Source: Arctopsyche grandis
Lineage: Eukaryota > Arthropoda > Insecta > Trichoptera > Hydropsychidae
Direction: 5' to 3'
DNA: 64,000 bases
Assembly: GCF_051622035.1 (NCBI RefSeq)
Contig: NC_135357.1
Span: forward strand, 34,499,191 to 34,563,190
Notes under the pieces: model-generated
What the model was told of the DNA's origin: nothing
The model's input: only the letters and a program-made list of their open reading frames with translations
Databases searched by the model: none
Part shown: one piece after another, positions 1 through 11,278 of the stretch
Layout: each line of letters begins with the position of its first letter
How positions within the stretch are numbered: position 1 is the stretch's first letter
Made by a program: the position numbers and the translations under genes

Positions 1-807
1 AAAAGTATTAGACAAACTTTCGTCGTTTGAATCGGTGCGGCCAATAAGGTGGTAACTGACGTTCGTCTCTTCTATAAGAACATTCTCTACATCTTTCGTT
101 TCTATTAGTTAGCCACTGTTGGATTTTTGTGGAACAACGTGGTTTCAAGTGGCAACATGTCTCGAGAGGCGCCCGTCGTTCTCTCTCCTAGTGCTGGTTT
201 GTTTTATATATAAGACTAACTGAACAATAACGCATGCAATTCCCGTTCCCATCTGTCGGAGAAACGCAGGCGGCGAACTAATTTGAAATCATACAATTGT
301 TTATTTTACCCTAACAACGCAGGTGGCGACACATTTGAAATTATTGCGTTGCAATGCCACTCATTCCTGTTTAAGGGCGATTTTTTTTGCCGAAACCATC
401 GTGGGCATACACACAATAACCCGTGTGAGTTGCATCACAATCGGTTGAATGGTATAGAAATGCATATGTGACAAATTCATTTTTATATATGTATATATAT
501 ATATATATAGATTTGTGGAATAATGCTGCTACTGCATTCACAGACCACGTTATTTCGCATATTCATAGTGTTTTCTGTTGTTGTTTAGAATATAGTTCGG
601 TAATTTTTGATTTTTAAATAAAGCGCGTGTATGAAAATGTATTTTTCTATTAAAAAAATAAATGCTATTAAAATATCGACATTGAATAACAAAATTGTTT
701 TTAAAATACAACTTTTGTTAGTTAACACCTTATTCGCAGTATGTATTCAATTATAGTCGAACCGATCTAGCATAAAACTTACGCAAAACGTACATGCTAT
801 CGCATTC
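1..807. other. No gene recognised; downstream flank of the d4 terminal exon
   Basis: AT-rich sequence with short low-complexity AT runs (about 484-509). I see no exon that would continue the d4 gene: no PHD-finger codons can be read on the minus strand. The short reading frames here have no family resemblance. The missing canonical d4 exons, if present, must lie to the left of the window. Confidence 0.5.
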
Positions 808-1260
808 ATGTAATTGGTCATCGAGCCTCGATGACCAATTACATTTCGTTTCAGTTTCGCATTGCATTTTGATCAAGAAATACAACATTGTTCGTGCGTC
901 TATAGCGGTCGGCAGAATTTGACTTTTACTATTTGTTAGTTTTGAGTTTGTGCCTCGTATTTTGAAATATTAACATTAAAAAAATTTGATATAATTATCA
1001 ACGTCATGTTATGGAGAGCAATACTTACAGTAATATTATTAAAGACTTTGCATTGTATATATATCTTTTATATTAATGGAGAAGTGAAGAAACCAAAGTT
1101 AATTTCGAATCATAGTCTTAAACACGAAAGAGCGCGCACCGGTGCGCGTTTGGTGATTAAGTGGTTTAATAAAAAAAAAATACTTTAATGTCCTTATAAT
1201 GCTACAACACATTGCACGAATGCGACAGCAGCTCGGTTCTCGTAAGTCTCACGCTACATA
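808..1260. repeat. Interspersed repeat, copy 1 (second copy at 8131-8880)
   Basis: Segments starting GGTCAATTACATTTCG-like, then the motif ATAGCGGTCGG, then TTATCAACGTCATGTTATGG and CACATTGCACGAATGCGACA, occur here in the same order as at 8131-8880. The left edge carries a perfect hairpin: an 18-bp stem at 808-825 paired with 827-844. I cannot assign a transposon superfamily. Confidence 0.65.
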
Positions 1261-1438
1261 CATTTTGACTATTCAATTCGGTCTAATCAGAAAGATGTTT
1301 GTAAATTAGCGTTGTATGCTACTTAATGATATATTCAAATTATGAGTCCATCCGAGACTCGTGAAGCGTGTGGTTGTACGTACGATAGGATGTCTAATAC
1401 CCATGTTTCAACGATTGCATTTAGCACAGCCGAGAGTC

Positions 1439-1776
1439 TTAGGGGTTGACGAGATTGCATTTTTTCCGATACGGACGCTTGTGTATGATGGGGATTCTGT
1501 AGACTTTCCGCGAGCTCTTGCGCACGCTGGTGATCTCCGAGTCGACGGGCTTGGCCGGGGGCGAGTCGGCGACGGGATACCTGTCGGGCGAGTCGTTGTC
1601 GGCGAGGTACGAGTGCGGCCTGTCGGCGCCGTCGACCTCCCCCGTGAGGCTCTTGGCGAACATTTCGAACTCGTCCTCGGAGTACGTCTTGTACTCGACG
1701 TTGCCGAGGTGCGCGTACCCGTTGGTACCGTTGTATACGACGGCCAACGTGTTGTCGTTGCGGTCGGCCCGTATCT
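1439..1776 (-). other. d4: Alternative terminal coding exon of d4 (PHD-truncating)
   Basis: This exon encodes 112 residues after the half PHD finger. It has an acidic patch ([19 protein letters not shown]) and a strongly basic C-terminus ([15 protein letters not shown]). Codon use is GC-rich like the adjacent PHD exon and unlike the AT-rich flanks, which supports real coding. The intron separating it from the PHD exon (1833-1777) is only 57 nt, a multiple of three, and contains no stop, so retention would add 19 residues in frame. The tail contains no PHD ligands. Confidence 0.7.
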
Positions 1777-4700
1777 CTGAAACATTGTTTTTTGTGTGTT
1801 TGTTGTTGGCGTCATTGCGACGGTGCGACTCACCTGAACGCCCGCAGTCCGAGCAACTGACGAGCTCTTCGGGCACGCCCGTCTTCTTGTTTTCCCGCTG
1901 ATCGCCGAGACAAAAGTCGCAATAGGGGGACGGCGGGGGTTTCACCGCGCCGGGAGGTAGTCGAGACGCGGACGGACTTAGCGGAACTTCACTCGAGCGA
2001 CTGGTTTCGTCGTCGACTCGGGGGGGCGGCGAGGTCGGAGCCGGCGAAGATGGCAAACCCGAAGCCGAGTTCTCGTCTGCCATTTCGGCCGGTGTTCCGG
2101 GCGGTCGTACACGACGAGGTGGACCTGGAAGCAGCAACGAATCTAACGTTACGTTTATTCGCCGTGTTTAAAGTACTGAATTCATATGTATGTATGTATG
2201 TGAGTTTGTTCAGCCATGCACAGAAAGCGAAATATTATACAAATAATTAAAAAAAACCCGAATGTGACCAACCCATGACTTTATCAATGTATTTGAGGAA
2301 TATATAAGAAGGACACAAAACAAAATTCGATATTGAATAGCATTATGAAATACTGACGGCTATGACAGCATATTCGATACAAATTGAGCGCAAATCTATG
2401 GAAACTTGCACAAGACAAAAGTTCTACTTCCGGTTGTCGGATTTTGTTTAATTTTTTTTTATCACTTAAAATCACTAACAGATAAATATCAAGAAGATAA
2501 AAATAATATATTGTTTTAAAAAAAATACTACTTCCGGTTTACGAATTCTGACCAAAACCGTATCAGCTCTAAGTTAGTACATAAAGAATATAAATATAAA
2601 TTTTCAGCTTGATACGTTCAGGGGTGTGAACAGAATAGTGGTCACAACATTTTTGACCTTTCTAACAAACTAATGAGAGTTTCAAATATTAAAAATATAA
2701 CCAAACAAAGGAGTGGACACTTTTAATTGGTCAAAAATGAATTGACATAAAAAAATATCGTCCAAAAATTGGGTTGTTCGTTTCATTGATCTTATGTAGT
2801 GAGTGACATACCATTCATTTGTCGGCTTCTTGAGACATATCAGAGCTGAAGCTATACTAAGTTTGACCCACAGAATTCGAATATGACAACGATTTTTTGT
2901 TGGTTTCCTCGCGTTTGTGAGATGTGCGAGTTTGAAAAAATGCGCATTTACAGATTTTTGCGGTTTCAAACTCAAAATTCGGGACTGCTGTGCCAAAAGT
3001 GAGTATTGGAAATCATTAGTCAGATGTTTTCACTATTGATTATGATTTTTTATTGCTTTACAACACGCATAATTAATTATATAGCGAATTTTAAAAAGTC
3101 AAATTCCTTTCTTTTCGAGCATGCAATAACCATGCATTTATTGGGCTAGTTTTATATTTCACTACGTTTATAAGGATAAGTTTTCAATTTCGATATATTT
3201 TTAATATCTGAACATTTAGTAAAACGTCATAGGAAATCAATTTAAAATCATTTACAGCTTTCACCAAGATTGAAATATAAAACTGGCCCAATAAATGCAC
3301 GATAGCTTAAGAAAAAAAAAATGTTTTTGACTTTAAAAATTCGCTAGAAAATTAACTATAAGTAGTTTAAAGCAATGAAAAATCACAATTGATAGTAAAT
3401 ACATGTGCCTATTGATTCCAATACTCATTTTTGCAATACTCACTGCAAAAATTTGAGCATTTTTTTAAACGCTCATATCTCACAAACGAGAGCAAACCAA
3501 CAAAAAGCATTGTCATATTGGAATTCAGTGGGTCAAAATTAGTAAAAATCGATAAGTCTCTTTGAATCATTTTCTTTGTTGCTCAGTTTTATTTATAGTT
3601 AATTAAAAACACTAAGCATAACAAAAAAAATTCCGACAAGAACAATCAATTCTAGAGAACTGAACAATCAAAAAATTGTTCAGTTCTCTAGATGTCAAAC
3701 CAAGTTGTTAACTTTGACATTCATTTAACAAATTGAATTAATTTAGTTAATGTACGACTTTTAGCCTGAGCAGAGCTGGGTATTTATATCAACAAGCGGG
3801 CCCCTGTTGTTCAACAACCAATTCCTAAACTAAAAAGATTAAGTCGTGTTAATAAATCTACATACATATTTCACAGTACTTCCCAAAGGACAAGCATTGA
3901 TCATATCCATCATTCAATATATCGATTAGTTTAGCCTAACGGAACCAAACCGTAAAATTTTTGATATTACCTATATTCACTTATATGAGTCTGCTTTAAC
4001 AATGTACATGCAAAGAAAGTGTGGTTCCATCAGACGAAGCAATTGAAGTGTTAATCTACACATACATACACAAGCATTTAGAAGTTGAACAGTCAGTAAG
4101 GAGTGTGAGAAGTGTGTTGTATATGTATATGTATATATGATAAATAGTATCCATCAGGTTATATGCGCATACAAACCTGAAGGACTATTTAGGAATGTAA
4201 CGTAACTGTCTTGGTATTCGATGGGTTGAGCTGCAGCGGCTGCGGCTGGATCAAGCGGTGGCGGGACGACTCCAGGTGGTATGACGGGACGAGCTGGACT
4301 GTCGCGGGAGTCGCCGTCGCTCCCGGCCGACCCTCCGGCCTCCTTGTGTGAGTGGGTGTAGTGATAGTTGAGACCTGGACGCGTTTTATATCTCGCCCCG
4401 CATACTGAAAACGAAAACCAGCCCCGTCAACGATTGCCGACCCTCAACGCTAGCGAGCAATTCATCATACCATTACATACGTAAGCGTTCTATATTTGAT
4501 CTATCATACGATTGATATTTTTTTGTATTTAATCTACGAAGCAGAGCAAATTGTCACGTCGGATTCAATTTAAACTTCATCGATTGCAGGTTAAGAATAA
4601 ATTGTACATAAAAAAAAAACAACTTTCATACATGTTTTTAAAAATTTAACCCTATGTACTCGATATTTTTTTTAGCTTTATTATAAAACAAAGCAGAGTA

Positions 4701-7700
4701 GAATGCCATTCAGTTTAACAGACGATGGCGGCCGCTGACTCATATTTGTATCATGTTGACGCTTAATGGCCCACTGGTATATATATATGATTTACGACTG
4801 CGCAAACTTTTTCAAAATCGTTTGTGGCCAATGATACAATTTTGTATCACGTTTTCGTTTAAGACGAAAACGTAATACCAATATATATCAACAGACTGAA
4901 AAATATATTCGCGCAGTCGTGAATCATATATGTATCGGCGACCAGAAAGCGTTGTGCACCCAACATGATACAAATATGAGTCAGCGGCCGCCACAGTGTT
5001 AACCCCTTTCGTGGTATATGAGCATCGAGTATCCACACTTGATAGAGCACATACGAATACACAGACGTTATGCGAATGGCCTCTAAGTGTAGCAAACAGT
5101 TTTGTAAAGTGACAGTACACAATCAGTGATTGAACAATATCGATAAAAGTCTACAACGCATTTCCCAATTCATTTTATTATACATTTTTTGGGTCTACTC
5201 CGTTCCACTGACTTGAAAATTCTCGTTTTTTCGTTGTCGAGTTTGTATATGTACAAAACCGGTCTACGTGACGAGCCAGAATGTTAAATTACAGAAAACA
5301 CAAATATCAGAAGGCAAAGATCGAAAATCGAAAGATCAAAAAAAAGGGTGCATGGTAAACGGTACATACTCACTAAATTTGCGCGAGCAGGATACAACAG
5401 GAACAAGAGGAACAGGCTTCTCCTCCCGTATTAATGTGCGCGCGCAGAATACGGGAGGAAAAGCCTGTTCCTCTTGTTCCTGTTGTACCCTGCTCGCGCA
5501 AATGTAGTGAGTATGTACCGTTTACCATGCACCCTTTTTTTTTGATCTTTCAACTTAAGATCTTTCGATTTTCGATCTTTGCCTTCCGATATTTGTGTTT
5601 TCTGTAATTTAACATTCTGGCTTGTCACGTAGACCCGTACAAAACATATATACGAAATGTTTTACATAGTGAAATACTTATTTTACGAGATAAACTGCTA
5701 ATAAATATAGTAAGAATTGATGTTTAAACTTCTTTTTAATATTTTAAACGGATTAAAAACAATATGCCTCATATATTAATAAAGATATTACATACATGTA
5801 TACTGTACAAAAAAATGTATACAGTATACAAACCCCTGTTCAAGGAGACAGAAAGTCTAGAAATTTGTGCTCACCGATATTTTTTACTGATATTGTTCAA
5901 TACAATGTCAATCACAGGTTGCATACTGTCTCATTATTTCAACTTTTTGCGACACCTAGAGGTCATTCATGTAACTGTCGTGTATTTGTATGAATACTCG
6001 ATGCTCAGATGCGCCTGTATAACCAATAAGTACCACAAAAATGGTCCAACTGAATAGCTTTCTATACTGCATTGTTTAATAATATAGTTAAAATCAATTG
6101 ATAACAAAGAGTTAAATTTTAAAAATAACTGAAAATTTTAATAATTTTTTTTTTTTTATGCAATCGTACTTTTTCTTAACATGTAATCGATGAAAGTCTT
6201 TATATAACTAAATTGATGTATATTTTAAAATGTCTATTATAGTTGGTCCACTGTATGAAAATATGCATACTGTCCCTTGCACTGCCTCTCGACCAATAGC
6301 ATTTCGTACAGACAATAGAACATTGTACATACGAAATGTTATCGGTCGAGATGGGGTGTAAGGGACAGCATGTGCGTTTTAAAAGTTTTCTTACAGCGGA
6401 TGGACTATATATGTATAAAAGCATCAAAAAAGTGACTCATAATTTTTTTGTACATATTTTGACGCCCTTTAAATGGCAACCAAATTTGCCGAGGCAAATG
6501 AAGAGCATCGTGATATGACCAAGAAATTTTCCAATCACTTTTGTGGTGACATTTTAACCAAACAACCGACAGATTCTCAAAGACAATGGCAAATATGAAT
6601 GAAGCGGCGAACGTGCAAGTGTGCTATCGTATCGGTTACTTCGCAACTTGAAAAAAAAACAACGCTTGAAGTATCAAAAAAGAACACCTACACTTACATT
6701 CGCAGCCGTAGGGTTTGTCTGCATCGCCCGGTACTTCATAAGGTAAAGCGGCTTGTGGCGCTTTTTTTCTTCCTCTTCCCTAAAAAAAAAACGCACACAT
6801 CGCACAATTACAGACGGGATCGCTGTTCACAAATTTGAATACCACAATAAATGCAAATTAACCGCCTAATTGTAAATAAATCTATATATGTATATATTGA
6901 CGAAGTTTGATAGACACAAACATGTGGAGTAATACCAAAGGAATTTACCGCTCCTCTGCCACGTTTAGGAACTGGACTGTCACTTGCATCGTTTGCTCCG
7001 CCCGAGCGAGACGAGTCGTTGCCGCCGCCCCGGGAAGACCGTTTCCCCTTCGCTCCGCTGCCGGCCCCACCAGCTCCGCCGCTCCTCCCTCCGCCGCCAC
7101 CGCCCCTCTTCCGGCGACTGGAATAGTTCTCATCGCAGTAGTCCTCGTCGGACTCGGGCTCCGGCTCGTCGTACGCGTCCAACTCCTCCATTCCCATATC
7201 GTCGTACATCCATTCCTGGAAACGAGCACACGATCAATACAAACCCACGTACAAAAGATTGGCAAACGTCGGCACGGATCGTACTTTAGGATCGTCCTTT
7301 ATTTGAGCGTCTCTCTGGTGGCTGTCTTTGCTGTCGGTATCGTGGGCGTCCAGAGACGTGCCGTCTCCGGTGACTTCGACGCCGGGTCCGTCCATGCCGT
7401 CGGGACCGCCCAGTCCGAATCCGGCGCTCCAGGAGTTCGCAGCCCACCGTCCACTCCGGTGATACGATAAATACTGTCTGCGAGCTTTCCGCCACCTACA
7501 ATAGCACATTGTACAATGAAAATTCCAACAAAAATATATAACAATCTTAGGAAAGAAATTATATATACATATACCTAGCAGCTGGGTATGTGTATATTTG
7601 TCCTTCTCGAGCTCCGGGCATCCGTTGATGTTTGCTCATGAACAAACTGCAATGGTTCTGAGCGACGCCTGAAATTCAAATTGGCTCGTTATTAAAAATT

Positions 7701-9400
7701 TCCCGTTTTGATCCGTATTTGTGTCCAATTTTATGATATCTACCGGTTTGAGGATCCAAGAACGGCATTCTGAGTCGCCGTTCCACACATAGTCTAGTAT
7801 TGAAGTTTGCCGAGTTTTCAATGGCTTCTCTGTATGCCGAATCGTTGAAGAAGCTGGAAATTTAAATGCATTTTATCAGACGAGTAATTATATATATATA
7901 TATGTAAAAAAAAAAATCAAATACAATATTGTAGTAAGAATAAAATAGATTATATTGTGAACATATATATATATATGAACAATTAAAGCTTTTAAAAGTG
8001 AAATGAAAACAAATCCAAAGGTGGTCATATAAAATATTACGAATTATTATTAATATAAAAAAAAATGTTTTCCTAATTTTGAGGTCTATTTCAATGAAAT
8101 TTTTATACTAGAAATTTCACCACTCGACCCACAATGGTCAATTACATTTCGTTTCAGTTTTGCATTGTATTTTGGTCAAGAAATACAACATTGTCCGTGC
8201 GTATAGCGGTCGGTTGAATTTGACTGTTGTTTTTGAGTTTGTGTTTCGTATTTTGAGAATAAAATTTTAATATAAAATACGCAAGTTGTTGATATTATAA
8301 ATTTACTTATGGAATACGTATATATTCATTGAAGTATAATGTATAGAATAGTCATTCCTAACAAAAGTATCGCTTAAAAGCGATCCATCGAAGAGAGAGA
8401 CGGAAAGTCAGAAGAGAGACAAAAGAGTGAGGAAAAAAAATTCGTGGAAGTGATCGTCCCTTGACGTTCAGGGACGCACGGGCACATACAGATGTTCGGA
8501 CTTTGTCGAACTAATACTACCACACAATTTCACTAGTAGAGCCTATTTCAAAGAGATTCTACTGCTACAAAGATTAACAATCAACTGAGCAAAACAGCCG
8601 AAATCTCCGTTTGAACGGAGTTTTTGTAGCAACATTTTTGTAAGCTAAGAGCGCTTCTACCCATTCTACTTCAATGTATATATTTTATATAATTTTTAGA
8701 CGATAAAAGTAATTATCAACGTCATGTTATGGAACATTATTCAAGACTTTGCATTGAATTATATTGTAAATAATTAAAAGAAATTATTTTACGTTCTTAC
8801 AATGTAATAACACATTGCACGAATGCGACAGCATGCTCAGTTCTTGTGTAAGTCTGAAGCTACATTAAATCGACTAGTTACTAGTATAGAATTTGTGTTT
8901 CGAAAAAACAATACACATCATCGACAAAAGTATAAATATGAAAATAGTACAGGCTTTTTAAATAAAAAAGTACACGCCCTTTTATAAGATTTCTGCATGG
9001 ATGCGTTCGGTATGAACAGTTTCGTCTGCGCTTGCGCAGTTTGATACAACATTGCTTTATATATTGTATACAATATACAATTTTGAAATATATAATAAGA
9101 TGTGGGCATAATAATAAGGAATGTAAAAAAGTGGACACGTAGAGCGGTAGCGGCGATTAGTTGCGGTCGCCGATGGCACACGACGAGCGTCGAGGGTTAA
9201 CAAAATTGGGTTAACGAGGTTTCGCGAGTTTGACCCGTATTCGGAGGGGGTATAAGGGCGATAGTCGGTCGGCGCGGTAAGATGGCGCTGGCCGCGAGGA
9301 GCGATGGTGAACGGGTGTGTCGTGTCGTTCAGCGTCACCTTTCGATGTTGTGGAGGTTGGCGGGGTTGACGACGAGCGGTTGCACTTCGGCGGCCGCCAT
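1439..9400 (-). CDS. d4: d4/Requiem (DPF family) chromatin protein, form with an alternative C-terminus
   Basis: Members of this family are BAF/PBAF chromatin-remodelling subunits that read acetylated histones through tandem PHD fingers in the nucleus. Exons, in minus-strand order: 9400-9339, 7853-7744, 7668-7575, 7495-7285, 7215-6949, 6779-6698, 4404-4177, 2124-1834, 1776-1439. All junctions are GT/AG and the frame is kept throughout, giving 560 aa. Residues about 14-95 are the DPF/Requiem N-terminal domain (PFLDPQTG, then [13 protein letters not shown]). Residues about 165-190 are acidic, followed by a Gly/Arg/Ser-rich basic stretch. A C2H2 finger has ligands C274, C277, H290 and H295 with the family signature [12 protein letters not shown]1 begins at PYCDFCLGD (C420, C423, C442, C445) and then stops being canonical: the last exon supplies an unrelated tail ending in TAA. 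The start codon was chosen because MAAAEVQPL reads straight into the N-terminal domain. The family is clear; the exact N-terminus and the isoform are inferred. Confidence 0.9.
2245..2665 (-). repeat. Partial copy of the ~140-bp-module repeat family
   Basis: Read on the minus strand, this matches the 3' part of the repeats at 19093-20190 and 33939-35072. It includes the ACCGGAAGTAG-type motif, the segment around TTAGAGCTGATACGG, and the terminal GGTTGGTCACATTCG. It lies in the d4 intron between 4177 and 2124. Confidence 0.7.
2830..3592. repeat. Large imperfect palindrome in a d4 intron
   Basis: The left arm (about 2830-3200) and right arm (about 3240-3592) are inverted copies centred near 3220. 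Examples are ATGCATTTATTGGGC against GCCCAATAAATGCA, and CTCACAAACG against CGTTTGTGAG. The right edge reads TTTGTTGCTCAGT, which also ends the elements at 40583-40963 and about 52800-52905. This suggests a miniature inverted-repeat element. No clean target duplication was found. Confidence 0.6.
3651..3692. repeat. Perfect hairpin, 18-bp stem
   Basis: TCTAGAGAACTGAACAAT at 3651-3668 pairs with its exact inverse at 3675-3692 across a six-base loop. Function is unknown. Confidence 0.7.
4734..4994. mobile_element. Inverted-repeat miniature element (TGGCGGCCGC ends)
   Basis: Both ends carry TGGCGGCCGCTGACTCATAT in inverted orientation, extending to ATTTGTATCATGTTG on each arm. A second inverted pair flanks the centre (ATATATGATTTACGACTGCGC against GCGCAGTCGTGAATCATATA). 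No transposase frame is present and the target duplication could not be resolved. Confidence 0.65.
4995..5125. repeat. Repeat segment, inverted copy of about 5930-6035
   Basis: The inverse of this segment matches about 5930-6035, including a CACYTAGAGGYCATTC-type core and the shared ACTCGATGCTC end. The pair flanks the palindromic element at 5259-5636. Confidence 0.5.
5259..5636. mobile_element. Near-perfect palindromic hAT-like MITE, copy A
   Basis: The element runs from CCGGTCTACGTGACGAG to the inverse GTCACGTAGACCC and is palindromic almost throughout (arms of about 185 bp). It is flanked by an exact 8-bp direct repeat GTACAAAA (5251-5258 and 5637-5644). The 8-bp duplication fits the hAT superfamily. 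The centre holds GC-rich GCGCGCGC-type sequence and the inverted motif CAGGAACAAGAGGAACAGG. There is no transposase; small frames inside are products of the palindrome. Confidence 0.85.
5925..6035. repeat. Repeat segment, direct partner of 4995-5125
   Basis: Shares an inverted match with 4995-5125. A frame across it has residues similar to the inverse strand of the partner ([11 protein letters not shown] against [13 protein letters not shown]), but the frames are short and broken, so I treat it as repeat and not gene. Confidence 0.45.
6240..6372. repeat. Inverted repeat
   Basis: CTGTCCCTTGCACTGCCTCTCGACC on the left and its near-inverse ending GGTGTAAGGGACAG on the right surround a short centre near 6320. 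Looks like a small MITE in a d4 intron. Confidence 0.55.
8131..8880. repeat. Interspersed repeat, copy 2 (partner of 808-1260)
   Basis: Holds the same ordered blocks as 808-1260 but is longer in the middle, with purine-rich AGAGAGACGG-type sequence at about 8390-8440. Lies in d4 intron 1. Confidence 0.65.
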
Positions 9401-9417
9401 TGCGACTTCCGCGAAGC

Positions 9418-9452
9418 GAGATTGCGATTGCGATTGCGATTGCGATTGCGAT
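9418..9452. repeat. (GATTGC)n microsatellite in the d4 5' leader
   Basis: About five perfect copies of the hexamer GATTGC followed by GATCGCGGCCGC. On the minus strand it lies just upstream of the proposed d4 start codon (9400), so it is probably in the 5' UTR or promoter. The surrounding 9170-9560 is distinctly GC-rich, as expected for a promoter-proximal region. Confidence 0.75.
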
Positions 9453-9820
9453 CGCGGCCGCAGCCGCAGCCGTCAATTTCGCGCAACCGCTACTCTCCGC
9501 CAATCTCACGCCACTCCACACTCTACACTCCGCTCCTCGGCACGCCGCTCGATATGGACGCCGACGCTACTCACATGTTGGCCAATTGCAATTTCACCGC
9601 GCGATGCCTCTTCGCCCCACTACGTCTGAATTCCAAACTTCCACATTTCCAATTGCCGTGCTTATTGGATGCATATGAAAGGACGGAATGTTATTTTTTG
9701 GCCGTTTCCCAACCTATGGAAACTCGGTTGAGTTTTTTAGAAGATCGTTATTTATGTTCAGTATGCATGTTTTTGCAAGTACAGAATTTAGGCTGGGAAG
9801 GGCAGGGCTATAATTATACT

Positions 9821-11278
9821 GGGTCTACCTCACGGCATCGAAAGTCAAAAGATCAAAAAAGCAAATATCGGAAGGCAAATATCGAAAATCGAAAGATAAA
9901 AAAAGGGTGCATGGTAAACGGTACTATTTATATAAATATGTATAATATATATCAGTGACATGCTCTGAAATTATCTCTCTTTTTGTCATACAGCCTTGTT
10001 TAATGTGCACGCGCAGGATACGGGATGAAAAGCCTGTTCCTCTTGTGTCCTGCTCGCCAGTGGCGGCTCGTCTATATGGGCTGCGGGCTTTTCGTTGCTT
10101 TATTCGACGACTGATTTAAAGACATAATTTTATTGGAAATTACTGAATTTTTAACTGTTACTTAAAGCGCACTATTGATTATTTATGTTTTGTGACACAA
10201 ACACCTGTATATGTGTTAAATATTAATGATTTGACTCGAATAACGGACGATTAAAATTTTAACGTTGTTCAGTAAAATGGCGGCTCGTCTATATGGGCTG
10301 CGGAGCTACAGCCCTCCCAGTATAGTACAAATGAATGCTATTTTTGCCGTCTATATGGGCTGCAGGGCTGCAAATCTCCCAGTATAATACATATGCATGC
10401 TATTTTTGTCTGCATTTGATAACTGGTATGGACAACGAGTTAGTTACAAACCGATTAATCTATGCAGCCCTCCTGAACGTTAGCTGCAGGAGCTGTACTG
10501 TGTGTATATGTATGGGTGACCAGTGGCTGTGGATGTGTCGTCGTCTCGATCAGCTTGCTCTGGAACGGTACGGGGTGGGGGAATTATACAAAAGAGTAAC
10601 GGTTATGATCTCGTTTTTATTGATGGCGCGCCGGGGAGTTTCTCGGCGCCTGTGCCCCTTTATGGCGGGGGCTGTGGATTGAGTAGGCTGTGGCTGGTCA
10701 GGAAGGGTAGACCAGCCACGCCAAGACCTTCTCGGCCGGTGGATGGCGGGCGTCTGAGAGCTCGCCGTGTTCGAGGCTTGGGTCGAACACGTGGTCGAGC
10801 ATAGTCGGTAGACATAGTCGGTGAGGCACGACTATGGAAGAAGCCATACTCCTCGGAGGGCTTCTGTGATGCCAATGAGCGCTCGCCGTGATCGCTTGGG
10901 CGGATCACGGGGCCAGAGTTCGGGGCTTAGTTCGAGGCCGGCTTTTACGAGGGACGCTGCATCTGGCGGTCCGCGCCGGGATCACTGGGCGCCGGACCCA
11001 CGGGAGAATCTACAGCGACTGACAGATGGTCAGAGTAAAAAAGAGAAAACAAAAGCCGAAGCCGTAAGAGGACAACCAACGGCCATGAGGGTTTTTGGCT
11101 CGGACACCTCCCTCTATGAATTCTCACGAGCCGCCACTGCTGCTTGCGCAAATTAAGTGAGAATGTACGACGGGGGAGAGAGAGTTTTACCGCACGCCAC
11201 TGATATATATACTAACCGTTTTTCATATGTATGCATGGTAAACGAAAATTTTCGATTTTTTGGCGGTGACGGTCACCC
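9821..11278. mobile_element. Composite palindromic MITE, three-level nest
   Basis: The outer ends are GGGTCTACCTCACGG and the inverse-like CGGTGACGGTCACCC. The same outer element is present intact at 59121-59498. Here it contains an inner element with CAGTG..CACTG ends (9953-11202), which itself is split by a complete 1.08-kb hAT-type element (10058-11139). Order of insertion therefore reads outer, inner, hAT. Confidence 0.7.
10058..11139. mobile_element. Non-autonomous hAT-type element
   Basis: Terminal inverted repeats CAGTGGCGGCTCGT and ACGAGCCGCCACTG. Flanked by an 8-bp duplication with one mismatch (CTGCTCGC at 10050-10057, CTGCTTGC at 11140-11147). Removing the element and one duplication restores a CCTGCTCGCGCAAATTAAG-like stretch found uninterrupted at 59370-59388. 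The left part holds three degenerate copies of GTCTATATGGGCTGC (near 10070, 10287 and 10350). The interior (10480-11100) is GC-rich compared with the flanks. No hAT transposase motif was seen. Confidence 0.85.

Noticed and set aside
1361-1901. Plus-strand frames at 1361-1780 and 1518-1901
   Set aside because: They lie opposite the GC-rich d4 exons on the minus strand and are shadows of that coding sequence.
6720-6751. d4 exon 6 starting at 6751 (AG|CCGC)
   Set aside because: That start breaks the frame with exon 5; the acceptor after a T-run at 6780 gives exon 6779-6698 in frame and adds a basic GRGRKK stretch typical of the family.
9211-9521. Minus-strand Arg/Asn-rich and Ala/Ile-rich frames upstream of d4
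   Set aside because: Created by the GATTGC hexamer run in the d4 leader; the d4 start at 9400 is in a different frame and continues into the conserved domain.
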